This document shows, one piece after another, positions 27,186-33,882 of a stretch of 64,000 nucleotides of DNA. Origin of the DNA: Devosia marina (GTDB lineage Bacteria > Pseudomonadota > Alphaproteobacteria > Rhizobiales > Devosiaceae); the NCBI RefSeq assembly GCF_009758415.1, contig NZ_WQRF01000004.1, forward strand, positions 124,001 to 188,000, written 5' to 3'. The stretch's first letter is position 1. Every line of letters starts with the position of its first letter. The notes beneath the pieces were generated by a model. That model had not been told where the DNA came from. It saw only the letters and a program-made list of their open reading frames with translations, and searched no databases. The translations under genes were made by a program, and so were the position numbers.

Positions 27186-28715
27186 TTACTCCTCGTATGC
27201 ACCGGCCAGAATAAGGCCACCGCGAACGGACGTTTCAACGCCTTCGAGACCTGCGGCTACGACGATCTGGCCAGGAGCTTGCACCAAGACCGTGCTATAG
27301 GCTTCATCCAGCATATATTCCGTCAGAGCCGTTGTAGCCTCGCCCAGCGCCTCGGGCGTGGTCGCGGCCAACATGGCCTCGCGCAACGCGACATAATCGT
27401 CATTCCAGAAGCCGGACGGGTTGCCCTCGCGAAGGGAAGGAAGCGAGCTCAGAAGTGTGGGCGAACTGAAGCCGATTTGGCCATGGAGCAGAAGGAATGC
27501 GGCACCCAGATCGCCGGCAACCTGACGTTTGTCAAAATCGGCCACATCGAGCACGACGGCCTCGGGTATCAGGCCGACTTCGCGCAGATTATTCTGCACG
27601 ATCTCGAATATGCTGCGCTGGGAAGGAATGGCCGGCACAACGATCGGAATGGTGGCGCCTTCAGCTCCGGCCTCGGCGATAAGCCCCTTGGCCTTTTCCG
27701 GATCGTAACTGTAGTGGCTCGCCAGTTCATCAGTGTAGCCGGGGGCCGAAGGCGACCAGAAGAGGTCGGTCACCGTGCCAGTGCCCAGGAAAACCTGGTC
27801 GTTTATGCGCTCTCGATCGACCGCATAGGCGATGGCCTGACGCACCAGCTTGTTGTCGAGCGGCGCAATGCCGACATTGACGCCAAGCGGATACATGGTG
27901 CCGCCCGTCTCGACCACTTCGAACTGCGGGTTGCGGGTGAATTCGAGCGTGTCGCGGGGCGTGAGGCCTGTGGCTATCTGCGTACGGGTGCTGCGCAGAG
28001 CGGCAATGGTCGCGGTTGGGTCGGGAATAATGGCGACCTCGATTTCGTCGAACCACGCCGTGTCCTCCACCCGGTAGTCTTCGTAGCGCTTAAGGGTGAT
28101 TGAGGCGCCCGGAGACCATTCGGCAAAGGTATATGGTCCCGTGCCGATCACCTGCGAGCCGTCCTCGCGCTGGTCGTAGGTGTCCCTGTCGACAATGTAC
28201 GTCTCTTCAAAAAAGTCGAAGACGTTGCTCAGCGGCCGCTTGAAAACGATGTTCAACGTGTGATCGTCCACCACGTCCATGCTTTCGAATTCGCGGGCGA
28301 TAAAGCCGACTTGGGATGTGCTTTCGGGAAGGGCCGCTGTCTCAAAAGAGAACTTGACGTCCTCGGCTGTCATCGGACGTCCGGAATGGAACGTGACGTC
28401 GGAACGCAGCGCGATGGTCATCGAAAGTCCGTCTTCCGCCAAGGTCCAAGATTCCGCCAGGACCGGTTGTGGCTGAAAAGTTGCCGGATCGATACGCGTC
28501 AGAGTTTCGAACACATTGCGGATCCAGGGCGTGTTGCCTGCGCGCAGAGCCAGCAAGGCGACAGGCTGGGCATCGGCAACCTGCGAAATGGTCAGAATGC
28601 CGCCATGCTCCTGAGCCTGGGCAAGTGTGGTTCCTGACAGTAGCGTCGCGGCAATTGCCATTGAAGCCAAGGATGCACGGAATGATCCGCCTGTGCGGAG
28701 CACGTTGAACTTCAT
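27186..28715 (-). CDS. ABC transporter substrate-binding protein, family 5
   Basis: 509 aa periplasmic binding protein. A signal peptide (LASMAIAATLLSGTTLAQA) covers about residues 17-37. The mature protein shows the family landmarks: ESWTLAEDGLSMTIALR near 90, GTGPYTFAEWSPGASI near 190 and KLVRQAIAYAVDRERIN near 285. The ATG at 28715 follows GGAGGAGATC, a strong ribosome-binding site. It is the first gene of the long minus-strand operon. The substrate is inferred to be a sulfated glycoside from the enzymes downstream. Confidence 0.92.
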   Translation of the reverse strand: MKFNVLRTGGSFRASLASMAIAATLLSGTTLAQAQEHGGILTISQVADAQPVALLALRAGNTPWIRNVFETLTRIDPATFQPQPVLAESWTLAEDGLSMTIALRSDVTFHSGRPMTAEDVKFSFETAALPESTSQVGFIAREFESMDVVDDHTLNIVFKRPLSNVFDFFEETYIVDRDTYDQREDGSQVIGTGPYTFAEWSPGASITLKRYEDYRVEDTAWFDEIEVAIIPDPTATIAALRSTRTQIATGLTPRDTLEFTRNPQFEVVETGGTMYPLGVNVGIAPLDNKLVRQAIAYAVDRERINDQVFLGTGTVTDLFWSPSAPGYTDELASHYSYDPEKAKGLIAEAGAEGATIPIVVPAIPSQRSIFEIVQNNLREVGLIPEAVVLDVADFDKRQVAGDLGAAFLLLHGQIGFSSPTLLSSLPSLREGNPSGFWNDDYVALREAMLAATTPEALGEATTALTEYMLDEAYSTVLVQAPGQIVVAAGLEGVETSVRGGLILAGAYEE

Positions 28716-28779
28716 GATTGATCTCCTCCATGGCACCTTGTCCTCCACGACAGGGTGCCGAGCAGATACGATAACAAAC

Positions 28780-28801
28780 AAACCGAGCGCTCGCTAGGTT
28801 T
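28780..28801 (-). promoter_or_regulatory. Candidate TetR-type operator in front of the ABC/sulfatase operon
   Basis: A 22-base dyad with arms AAACC and GGTTT around a central GAGCGCTC palindrome, about 65 bases upstream of the binding-protein start. Its spacing and symmetry (ACCGAGCGCTCG core) resemble operators of TetR-family repressors. The only TetR gene in view is the fourth-from-front member of the operon itself, so autoregulation by the imported substrate is the simplest model. Confidence 0.5.
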
Positions 28802-29015
28802 AATTTTTCCGACAGCGTTTCCTTGTTGTTGTCCTTATCGTACGCACCCTGGTTAAACCACTCAACTTAACCGGCGAGCCTCGCTTTCCAGGTCAGTTTC
28901 GGGTCTCCCCCTGGCCAACAGGGATGGTCGATTTCACTCACTTCTGCTTGGTCTACAGTGACACTCCACCTGTGCCATTATCGACTTTCTGTAGCTTGCT
29001 GGCCCGACCAGGGGT

Positions 29016-29279
29016 GTGCTGAACCTAGTCAGGAGCAAGGGTTTGGCAGTGGGCCAGACCTTGCTGGAAAGCAGGAACGACCACTCCATGAGCTTCATCG
29101 GCCAGGAGCGCACCGGCAAATGGGCCCTCGAATTTTACCACGCCCCACATGGCTGCTTCTGCCAAGCCACAACCCAGAGTGGCCGGACTGTTGCCGACCC
29201 CATTCTTGCCGCTAGCCAGGTTCTGATGAATGGCTGGAAGGGGGCCGTTATCGAACTGTCCGGTTCTGGCAGAGATTGA
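29016..29279 (+). CDS. Small hypothetical protein (doubtful)
   Basis: An open frame of up to 87 aa from GTG with no family I recognise. The stretch KWALEFYHAPHGCFCQATTQ and the end LNGWKG-like (LMNGWKGAVIELSGSG) have a protein-like composition, and AGGAG precedes an internal GTG, so translation is possible. It lies alone in the 760-base gap between the ABC/sulfatase operon and the integrase remnant. It could equally be chance or a gene fragment brought in with the mobile debris. Confidence 0.3.
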   Translation: MLNLVRSKGLAVGQTLLESRNDHSMSFIGQERTGKWALEFYHAPHGCFCQATTQSGRTVADPILAASQVLMNGWKGAVIELSGSGRD

Positions 29280-29352
29280 TACCTGGCGGACTTAGATGCG
29301 TGGGGTTGAGTTCAGCTAGGGAAGGCGTTGTTGCCTGGATGCTCAGGCTTGG

Positions 29353-29369
29353 CCCATGCACGAACCCGC
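29353..29369 (+). repeat. Terminus-like 17-mer, copy 1 (inverted relative to element at 54.9 kb)
   Basis: CCCATGCACGAACCCGC, about 100 bases before the integrase remnant. It matches 16 of 17 bases with CCCATGCAGGAACCCGC at 54939-54955, beside a rolling-circle transposase remnant. Relative to the direction of each element the two copies are inverted, as the ends of related elements would be. Confidence 0.4.
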
Positions 29370-29473
29370 TCCGCGGGAGGGGTGCGCGGCTGGTTCAGCG
29401 TGATCGTTTAGGTCTTTGAGCGGCTGAGGTCGCAGTCGGACCATGGAGTTTCTTTCAACGAGAGGAATTCCCC

Positions 29474-29677
29474 ATGGTTACGTCACCGACCGCCGCTCCC
29501 GTCACGCCACTCCGCCAGCGCATGCAACAGGACATGCTGATGCGCGGCCTTGGTGTCCACACCCAGCACGATTATGTGCATCACGTCCGGCGCTTTGCCG
29601 CCTTCTTAGGGCAGAGCCCTGATGTGGCCACGGCAGACGATCTCCGTCGCTACCAGCTTTTTCAGCATGAGAGCGGC
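29474..29677 (+). pseudogene. Tyrosine recombinase, N-terminal remnant (IS91-associated type)
   Basis: Starts at an ATG behind GAGAGGAATTCCCC and reads PLRQRMQQDMLMRGLGVHTQ then HDYVHHVRRFAAFLGQSPD, the SAM-like DNA-binding domain of XerC/D-like recombinases that accompany IS91-family transposases. Homology stops near codon 68, where the sequence passes abruptly into the 3' end of the opposite-strand reductase gene. The catalytic domain is absent, so it is a truncated mobile-element relic. Confidence 0.7.
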
Positions 29678-29678
29678 G

Positions 29679-30653
29679 TCAGGCGGCTGCGGCGGCGCTC
29701 AATTCAAACCTGTCGGTCAGAATGTCGCCGGTGAGGCAGTGCCGCGCCGACACCAGTTCCGCTGCCGCGTCAACAAAGCCCGGCGGCCCGGCGATGTAAA
29801 TCTGCCCTGACAGCAAGCCGCAATCGAGCTGTCTGATGGCCTCGGCCAAAGGCGATGCCGATACGTTCCGCGCGACTGCCCCGGTCGCGAAAGCCTGATA
29901 GGTGAAGCGGGTCTCTGCCTTGGCCGCTTGCGTGAAGAGGCCATTGAGATAGAAGCTTTCGGGCTGGCGCGCAAAGGAGAGGAGATGGACACGGCGGCCG
30001 TCGTTCGACTTCAGAATCGACTGGACGGGGGCATGGCCGGTTGAGGCGGCAATCGCCAGGATTGGGCCCGTCGCGTTGTCAGCGCCAACGGCATTACCGA
30101 AGGCTCCAGAAATTCGCACAACATCGCTCAACTCAAGTTCCTCCGCCAAGAGCCCGGAGGCGCGCCCACCGGCAATGGCACGAATGTGGAACTCCAGATG
30201 GGAAGCCCCCTGCCCGCTGGCTACCGAGTAACTGCGGGTAATGCCGGGGGCCAGTTCAATCTGGAAGAACTGGCCGGGTGAAAAGGCGATGGGTTCATCG
30301 GGTCGCAGAACCAAGCGATAGATGTCGGGCGCCATGGCGTACAGCGCAACGATCCGGGCCTGCGCACCCGCCACGACTTGATCATCAGCCCAGGCGACGG
30401 CCACGTTCGTCAGTGGAACAGCACGACAGGCCAGGATATTTCCGGCTGCCCTTTCCGAAGCATCGAGCGCGAAGGGCGAATGGTGCAGCATCATCACCTC
30501 GCCCGAGAGGAGTTGGGACTTGCATGCGCCGCACCGACCCGACCGACAGCTATGGGGAAACGGCACACTCGCCTCGAGTGCGGCCTCGAGCACAGTTTGC
30601 CCTTCGGTCATTTCGATGCGTGATTGGCACTGGGGAAGACGGAGAGTGGTCAT
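29679..30653 (-). CDS. 2Fe-2S ferredoxin / flavin reductase (NAD(P)H-dependent, FNR superfamily)
   Basis: 324 aa electron-transfer protein. A plant-type 2Fe-2S domain at the N terminus has ligands C36, C41, C44 (SCRSGRCGACKS) and C76. A ferredoxin-reductase FAD domain follows (PGQFFQIELAPGITRSYSV near residue 150), then a nicotinamide domain (GPILAIAASTGHAPVQSIL near 215; IYIAGPPGFVDAA near 290). The layout matches oxygenase reductases and CDP-6-deoxyglucoseen reductase, but no oxygenase lies nearby. It overlaps the glutaredoxin-like gene (ATGA), and both sit behind a CueR-type operator, so a role in copper or thiol stress is plausible. Confidence 0.85.
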   Translation of the reverse strand: MTTLRLPQCQSRIEMTEGQTVLEAALEASVPFPHSCRSGRCGACKSQLLSGEVMMLHHSPFALDASERAAGNILACRAVPLTNVAVAWADDQVVAGAQARIVALYAMAPDIYRLVLRPDEPIAFSPGQFFQIELAPGITRSYSVASGQGASHLEFHIRAIAGGRASGLLAEELELSDVVRISGAFGNAVGADNATGPILAIAASTGHAPVQSILKSNDGRRVHLLSFARQPESFYLNGLFTQAAKAETRFTYQAFATGAVARNVSASPLAEAIRQLDCGLLSGQIYIAGPPGFVDAAAELVSARHCLTGDILTDRFELSAAAAA

Positions 30654-30922
30654 CGTCCGCTCCCGAACAGGCCGGGCCAATCCTGACGCAACCGAGCGCG
30701 CTGTGTGTCATGGGTACCGTAATAGACCTTGGTCCCGACCACAGTGATGGGTGCGACCCGCACACCGGTTCGTGCCTTGGCCTGCTCGGCCACGCCAGGG
30801 CGGGCAAGGTCGTGTTCCTCGAAGGGGATGCCAAGCTGATCGAACCACGCCTTGAGTTGCCGGCAGTCCGGGCAAGTCGGGGTCGTGTAAATTTCGATGG
30901 TTGTGGAAGATGACGTCTGCAT
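30650..30922 (-). CDS. Glutaredoxin-like protein (NrdH/YruB type)
   Basis: 90 aa single thioredoxin-fold protein. The redox motif is CPDC (C17, C20) in IYTTPTCPDCRQLKAWFDQL, and the cis-Pro region reads RVAPITVVGTKVYYG near residue 55. CPDC is unusual compared with CPYC of glutaredoxins and CVQC of NrdH. It is first in a two-gene operon with the ferredoxin reductase and is preceded by a CueR-type operator. Copper readily oxidises thiols, so thiol repair during copper stress is a sensible inferred role. Confidence 0.85.
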   Translation of the reverse strand: MQTSSSTTIEIYTTPTCPDCRQLKAWFDQLGIPFEEHDLARPGVAEQAKARTGVRVAPITVVGTKVYYGTHDTQRARLRQDWPGLFGSGR

Positions 30923-30955
30923 TTTGCACCTCTTGGGATGGTGCTGTCTGTCATC

Positions 30956-30980
30956 GGCCTTCCAACGCTGGGCAGGTCAA
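30956..30980 (-). promoter_or_regulatory. CueR-type operator/promoter of the glutaredoxin-reductase operon
   Basis: Reading on the minus strand: TTGACC, then CCAGCGTTGGAAGG within a 19-base spacer. The same layout precedes copA, copZ and the MFS gene in this window. A 19-20 base spacer with a central dyad is the MerR-family hallmark; the activator underwinds the DNA to fire the promoter. The site is about 35 bases upstream of the glutaredoxin start. Confidence 0.7.
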
Positions 30981-31034
30981 TGCCCTATCGTCGTACAAGG
31001 AGGATTGGCGGAGACATCGTCTCCGCCAACGGGA

Positions 31035-31647
31035 TCAAGCCGCTAAATTGTGAGCAAGCTGCGAGGCCAGGGTAGCTACGTGATGGCCCTGGAAGCGAGC
31101 TCCGACCAGTTCGGCGGCGGTTGGCATCCGTTCGCCATCGCTGCCGACGATCGCTCCGGCGCCTTAAGGGCTGCCCCCCTTGACTGCCTCCAGCCCGGCC
31201 TGTCCCTCAAAGGTGTAGGGGAGGCCAACAACGATCATACCGAGATGGAACAGGGTCGGCATCGCCGTCAGAATTGTGGTCTCCTGACCACCGTGCTGGG
31301 TGCCCGAGGTGGTGAAAATTGCGCCGACTTTTCCAACGAGCGCATTGCGAGACCAAAGTCCGCCAGCCCGTTCCAGAAATGCACGCATTGGGGCGGCCAT
31401 GGAGCCGAAACGGGTTGGCGTGCCGATGATGATGGCGTCGTAGTCCGCAAGCTCATCGATATGGGCAAGTGGTGCAGACTGATTGATCGGGGTACCGTCA
31501 TTTTCGGAGATCTGCATGGGCACGAGATCAGGGACCCGACGGATAGAAACAGTCGCACCGGCCTGGCTTGCCCCTTCGGCGACCCCATGCGCCATGGATT
31601 CTATGTGGCCCCCAGGCTGAGTAGTAGAGAACGAGTACGCGAGTCAT
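31035..31647 (-). pseudogene. wrbA-like NAD(P)H:quinone oxidoreductase, frameshifted and nonsense-mutated
   Basis: A flavodoxin-like WrbA gene with two lesions. It starts MTRVLVLYYSAWG; a C5 run (plus strand 31609-31613) carries one base too many, and removing one restores SAWGHIESMAHGVAEGAS. The body is intact (LADYDAIIIGTPTRFGSMAA; GTQHGGQETTIL), but at 31164-31166 a TAA stands where homologs have Tyr in SPYGA, after which the frame continues to code the normal end GSDGERMPTAAELVGARFQG and LASQLAHNLAA. Total length 613 bases equals 204 codons plus one base. It overlaps the preceding small gene (ATGA). WrbA would reduce quinones with two electrons. Confidence 0.88.
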
Positions 31648-31823
31648 TTTGTGTATTCCTTTGGCGTGGATCGACCGAAGTCGGTAAGCCCGACGTCCTT
31701 GAGCAGGCTCGGACTAGTGGGCGGATTCCTGTTTTTGCGGCCACGGAGCCAGCTGCAGAACCGAGCTAGAAGCCGCACGCGCTCTGGAGGCGGCTCGAGG
31801 TAAAAAGTGAAATCTTCGAACAT
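31644..31823 (-). CDS. Small DUF1127-like protein
   Basis: 59 aa, basic, starting MFEDFTFYLEPPPERVRLLA and ending with a DUF1127-like helix, LLKDVGLTDFGRSTPKEYTK. DUF1127 proteins are short arginine-rich factors that in some alphaproteobacteria affect RNA turnover or stress adaptation. The stop overlaps the wrbA start by four bases and the gene begins 47 bases after the MFS stop, so MFS, this gene and wrbA form one transcript. Family assignment rests on a short motif. Confidence 0.5.
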   Translation of the reverse strand: MFEDFTFYLEPPPERVRLLARFCSWLRGRKNRNPPTSPSLLKDVGLTDFGRSTPKEYTK

Positions 31824-31869
31824 GATGATCTGCCGGGGCGTGGCGAGCCGAAGCCCCCACGCCTGGGGT

Positions 31870-33285
31870 TTAGCCCACCGGCACCTCCCGCTGGGCGGCG
31901 CTGCCGCGGATGAGGAGGAGTGTTGCCAGCGCAGCCACGGCTGCGACGACACCTGCTCCCTGGAACGCCGCCTGGAAGCCCTGGAGCATTTCTGCCGGAC
32001 CGGCGCCGCCATGGCCGAAGCCGGCAGTGGAGATCACCACCATGACCGCAAGACCAATAGCCGAACCAATCTGGTAGGTGGTGTTGATGAGGCCGGAAGC
32101 CAGTCCTGTTTCCTCTGGCTTGGCGCCTGCCATGCCCGACATGGTTGCCGGGATATAAGCCAGGGCCATACCCAGGGCCGCCAGAAGGGAAGCCGGGAGG
32201 ACATTGATCACGAAGGATCCATCCAGCGGCAGGCCGGCGAAGAGGACGAGGGATGCTCCCATCAGCAACAGGCCGAGGATGAGATTGGTCTTGGGTCCGA
32301 ACCGGCCAATCAGCTTGCCGGAGAAGCCCACCATAACGATCATGATCAGAATCGTCATCGGCAGGAGCGCGAGTCCACTGGCGAGGGCCGACAGACCAAG
32401 AATCTGCTGCAGATAGAGATTGAGGAAGAACCACAGAGGGATCCAGGCCGCGCCCAGAAGGGCCATGACCAGATTGCCGGCGGCCAGGTTGGGCGCCTTG
32501 AAGATGCCCAGGGGCAGCAGCGGTTCGCGGCGGACGCGCTGGGCGATCAGGAAGACCACGAAGAGCGCCAGGGAAATGCCGAGCAGCGACAGGATCAGCG
32601 GCGAGCCAAGGCCTGCCGTCTCGACGGTGACAATCGCATAGACCAGCGACACCAGCGCACCGGTCACGGTGATGGCGCCGAACCAGTCGACCTTGCCCCG
32701 TGCCCGTTCGGACTTGCGCAGAATAGCCGGGATGGCGGCCAGCACGATCAGGCCGAGCGGCACATTGATGAGGAAGGTCCACTGCCAGGCCATCCACTCG
32801 GTGATCACGCCGCCGAGGAAAACACCGGCCGAACCGCCGGCTGCTGCTGCTGCACCCCAGAAGCCGAAGGCCTTGCCCAACTCGGCACCATTATGTCCGA
32901 AGAGGCGCATGACGATGGTGAGGGCCGATGGCGCAATCAGCGCGGCACCGATTCCTTGCAGGGCGCGACCGGCAAGCAGGATTTCCTGGCTTGTGGCGAG
33001 GCCGGCCAGCAGAGAGGCGGCGGTCAGGATGACGAAGCCGGTCGTGAAAATGCGGCGCGCGCCGAACAGGTCGCTCAACCGACCGCCGAGCAGCAACAGG
33101 CCGCCAAAGGCGATGACATAGGCGTTGAAAATCCAGCTCAGACCGCTGGCGGAAAAGCCGAGATCGGCCTGGATTGCGGGCAGTGCCACGCCGATGATGG
33201 AAGTATCGAGGATGACGATGAATTGGGCGGCACACAGCAATGCCAGTGCGGCCCATCTCTTCGGATCCGGTGTGAACTTTTGCAT
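31870..33285 (-). CDS. MFS transporter, DHA2 (EmrB/QacA) family drug exporter
   Basis: 471 aa with 14 predicted helices. The proton-coupling motif D1 (LDTSIIGVALPAI) is near residue 27, motif A (GGRLSDLFGARRIF) near 67, and motif C in helix 5 (GFWGAAAAAGGSAGVFLGG) near 140. DHA2 exporters expel lipophilic drugs, quinones or phenolics. A CueR-type operator lies 51 bases upstream, and wrbA, a quinone reductase gene, was downstream. Export of a redox-active, copper-toxic quinone or chelator is my inference. Confidence 0.9.
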   Translation of the reverse strand: MQKFTPDPKRWAALALLCAAQFIVILDTSIIGVALPAIQADLGFSASGLSWIFNAYVIAFGGLLLLGGRLSDLFGARRIFTTGFVILTAASLLAGLATSQEILLAGRALQGIGAALIAPSALTIVMRLFGHNGAELGKAFGFWGAAAAAGGSAGVFLGGVITEWMAWQWTFLINVPLGLIVLAAIPAILRKSERARGKVDWFGAITVTGALVSLVYAIVTVETAGLGSPLILSLLGISLALFVVFLIAQRVRREPLLPLGIFKAPNLAAGNLVMALLGAAWIPLWFFLNLYLQQILGLSALASGLALLPMTILIMIVMVGFSGKLIGRFGPKTNLILGLLLMGASLVLFAGLPLDGSFVINVLPASLLAALGMALAYIPATMSGMAGAKPEETGLASGLINTTYQIGSAIGLAVMVVISTAGFGHGGAGPAEMLQGFQAAFQGAGVVAAVAALATLLLIRGSAAQREVPVG

Positions 33286-33335
33286 TGGAGTTCCCCAGAA
33301 AAGGTTTCTCGCCGATTGCGATTAACCCCGGTGTC

Positions 33336-33360
33336 CGGCTTCCAACGCTGGTAGAGTCAA
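33336..33360 (-). promoter_or_regulatory. CueR-type operator/promoter of the MFS operon
   Basis: Minus-strand TTGACT followed by CTACCAGCGTTGGAAGCCG, a 19-base spacer with the central dyad CCAGCGTTGG. It is the least conserved of the four sites (TTGACT in place of TTGACC and AAGCC in place of AAGGC) but is clearly the same element. It lies 50 bases upstream of the MFS start. Confidence 0.65.
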
Positions 33361-33386
33361 GAGGGGAGAAGAGATATATTGCAAAC

Positions 33387-33414
33387 AAAAAAGGCGGTGA
33401 AAGTTCACCGCCCT
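33387..33414 (-). terminator. Rho-independent terminator of the copA-cueR operon
   Basis: On the minus strand a perfect GC-rich stem (GGCGGTGA / TCACCGCC, loop of four) is followed by six Ts. It begins about ten bases after the cueR stop and separates that operon from the MFS promoter. Confidence 0.85.
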
Positions 33415-33420
33415 AAATGA

Positions 33421-33882
33421 TCAGTGGGTACGCGGGTCTATTTCACCCGCAATACCAAATCGAGGCTTTCTCCGGATCAGTACTTTTGGCGCAGGAGAAA
33501 CAGCGAACTCTTCGATGATAGGGCAGTCCGGCCTGTCATCGCCGTAGCAATTTTCCGCCAGATGCTCAAGTGTTCGACTCATTGCCTCAAGCGCCAGCGC
33601 CTTTTCTTTCAACTTGGCGACATGCTCCAGCGCGATAGCCTTGACATCGGCACTGGCACGGCTGCGGTCCCGCCAGAGCGCCAGAAGGTCTCGCATCTGT
33701 TCCACGGAAAAACCGAGGTCCCGGGCGCGATTGATGAAGCGAAGCGCATGGATGTCGTGATCGGTATAGACGCGATACCCGGCATCTGACCGGTGTGCAG
33801 GAGTGATCAGACCGATGGTCTCATAGTAGCGGATCATCTTGGTCGAGATACCCGTAGCCTTTGCAGCGTGTCCGATGTTCAT
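33421..33882 (-). CDS. cueR: CueR/HmrR, Cu(I)-responsive MerR family activator
   Basis: 153 aa. The winged-helix domain opens [20 protein letters not shown], a long dimer helix follows, and the metal loop has C112 and C120 in [10 protein letters not shown], the same spacing and numbering as E. coli CueR, with Ser77 marking selectivity for monovalent ions. A C-terminal extension ([19 protein letters not shown]) makes it about 18 aa longer than CueR. It overlaps copA (ATGA) and so is expressed from the copA promoter. It should act on the four dyads listed here. Confidence 0.93.
   Translation of the reverse strand: MNIGHAAKATGISTKMIRYYETIGLITPAHRSDAGYRVYTDHDIHALRFINRARDLGFSVEQMRDLLALWRDRSRASADVKAIALEHVAKLKEKALALEAMSRTLEHLAENCYGDDRPDCPIIEEFAVSPAPKVLIRRKPRFGIAGEIDPRTH

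Noticed and set aside
31807..33354. 515-codon open frame antisense to the MFS transporter
   Set aside because: Shadow composition and no domain; the MFS gene has all motifs.
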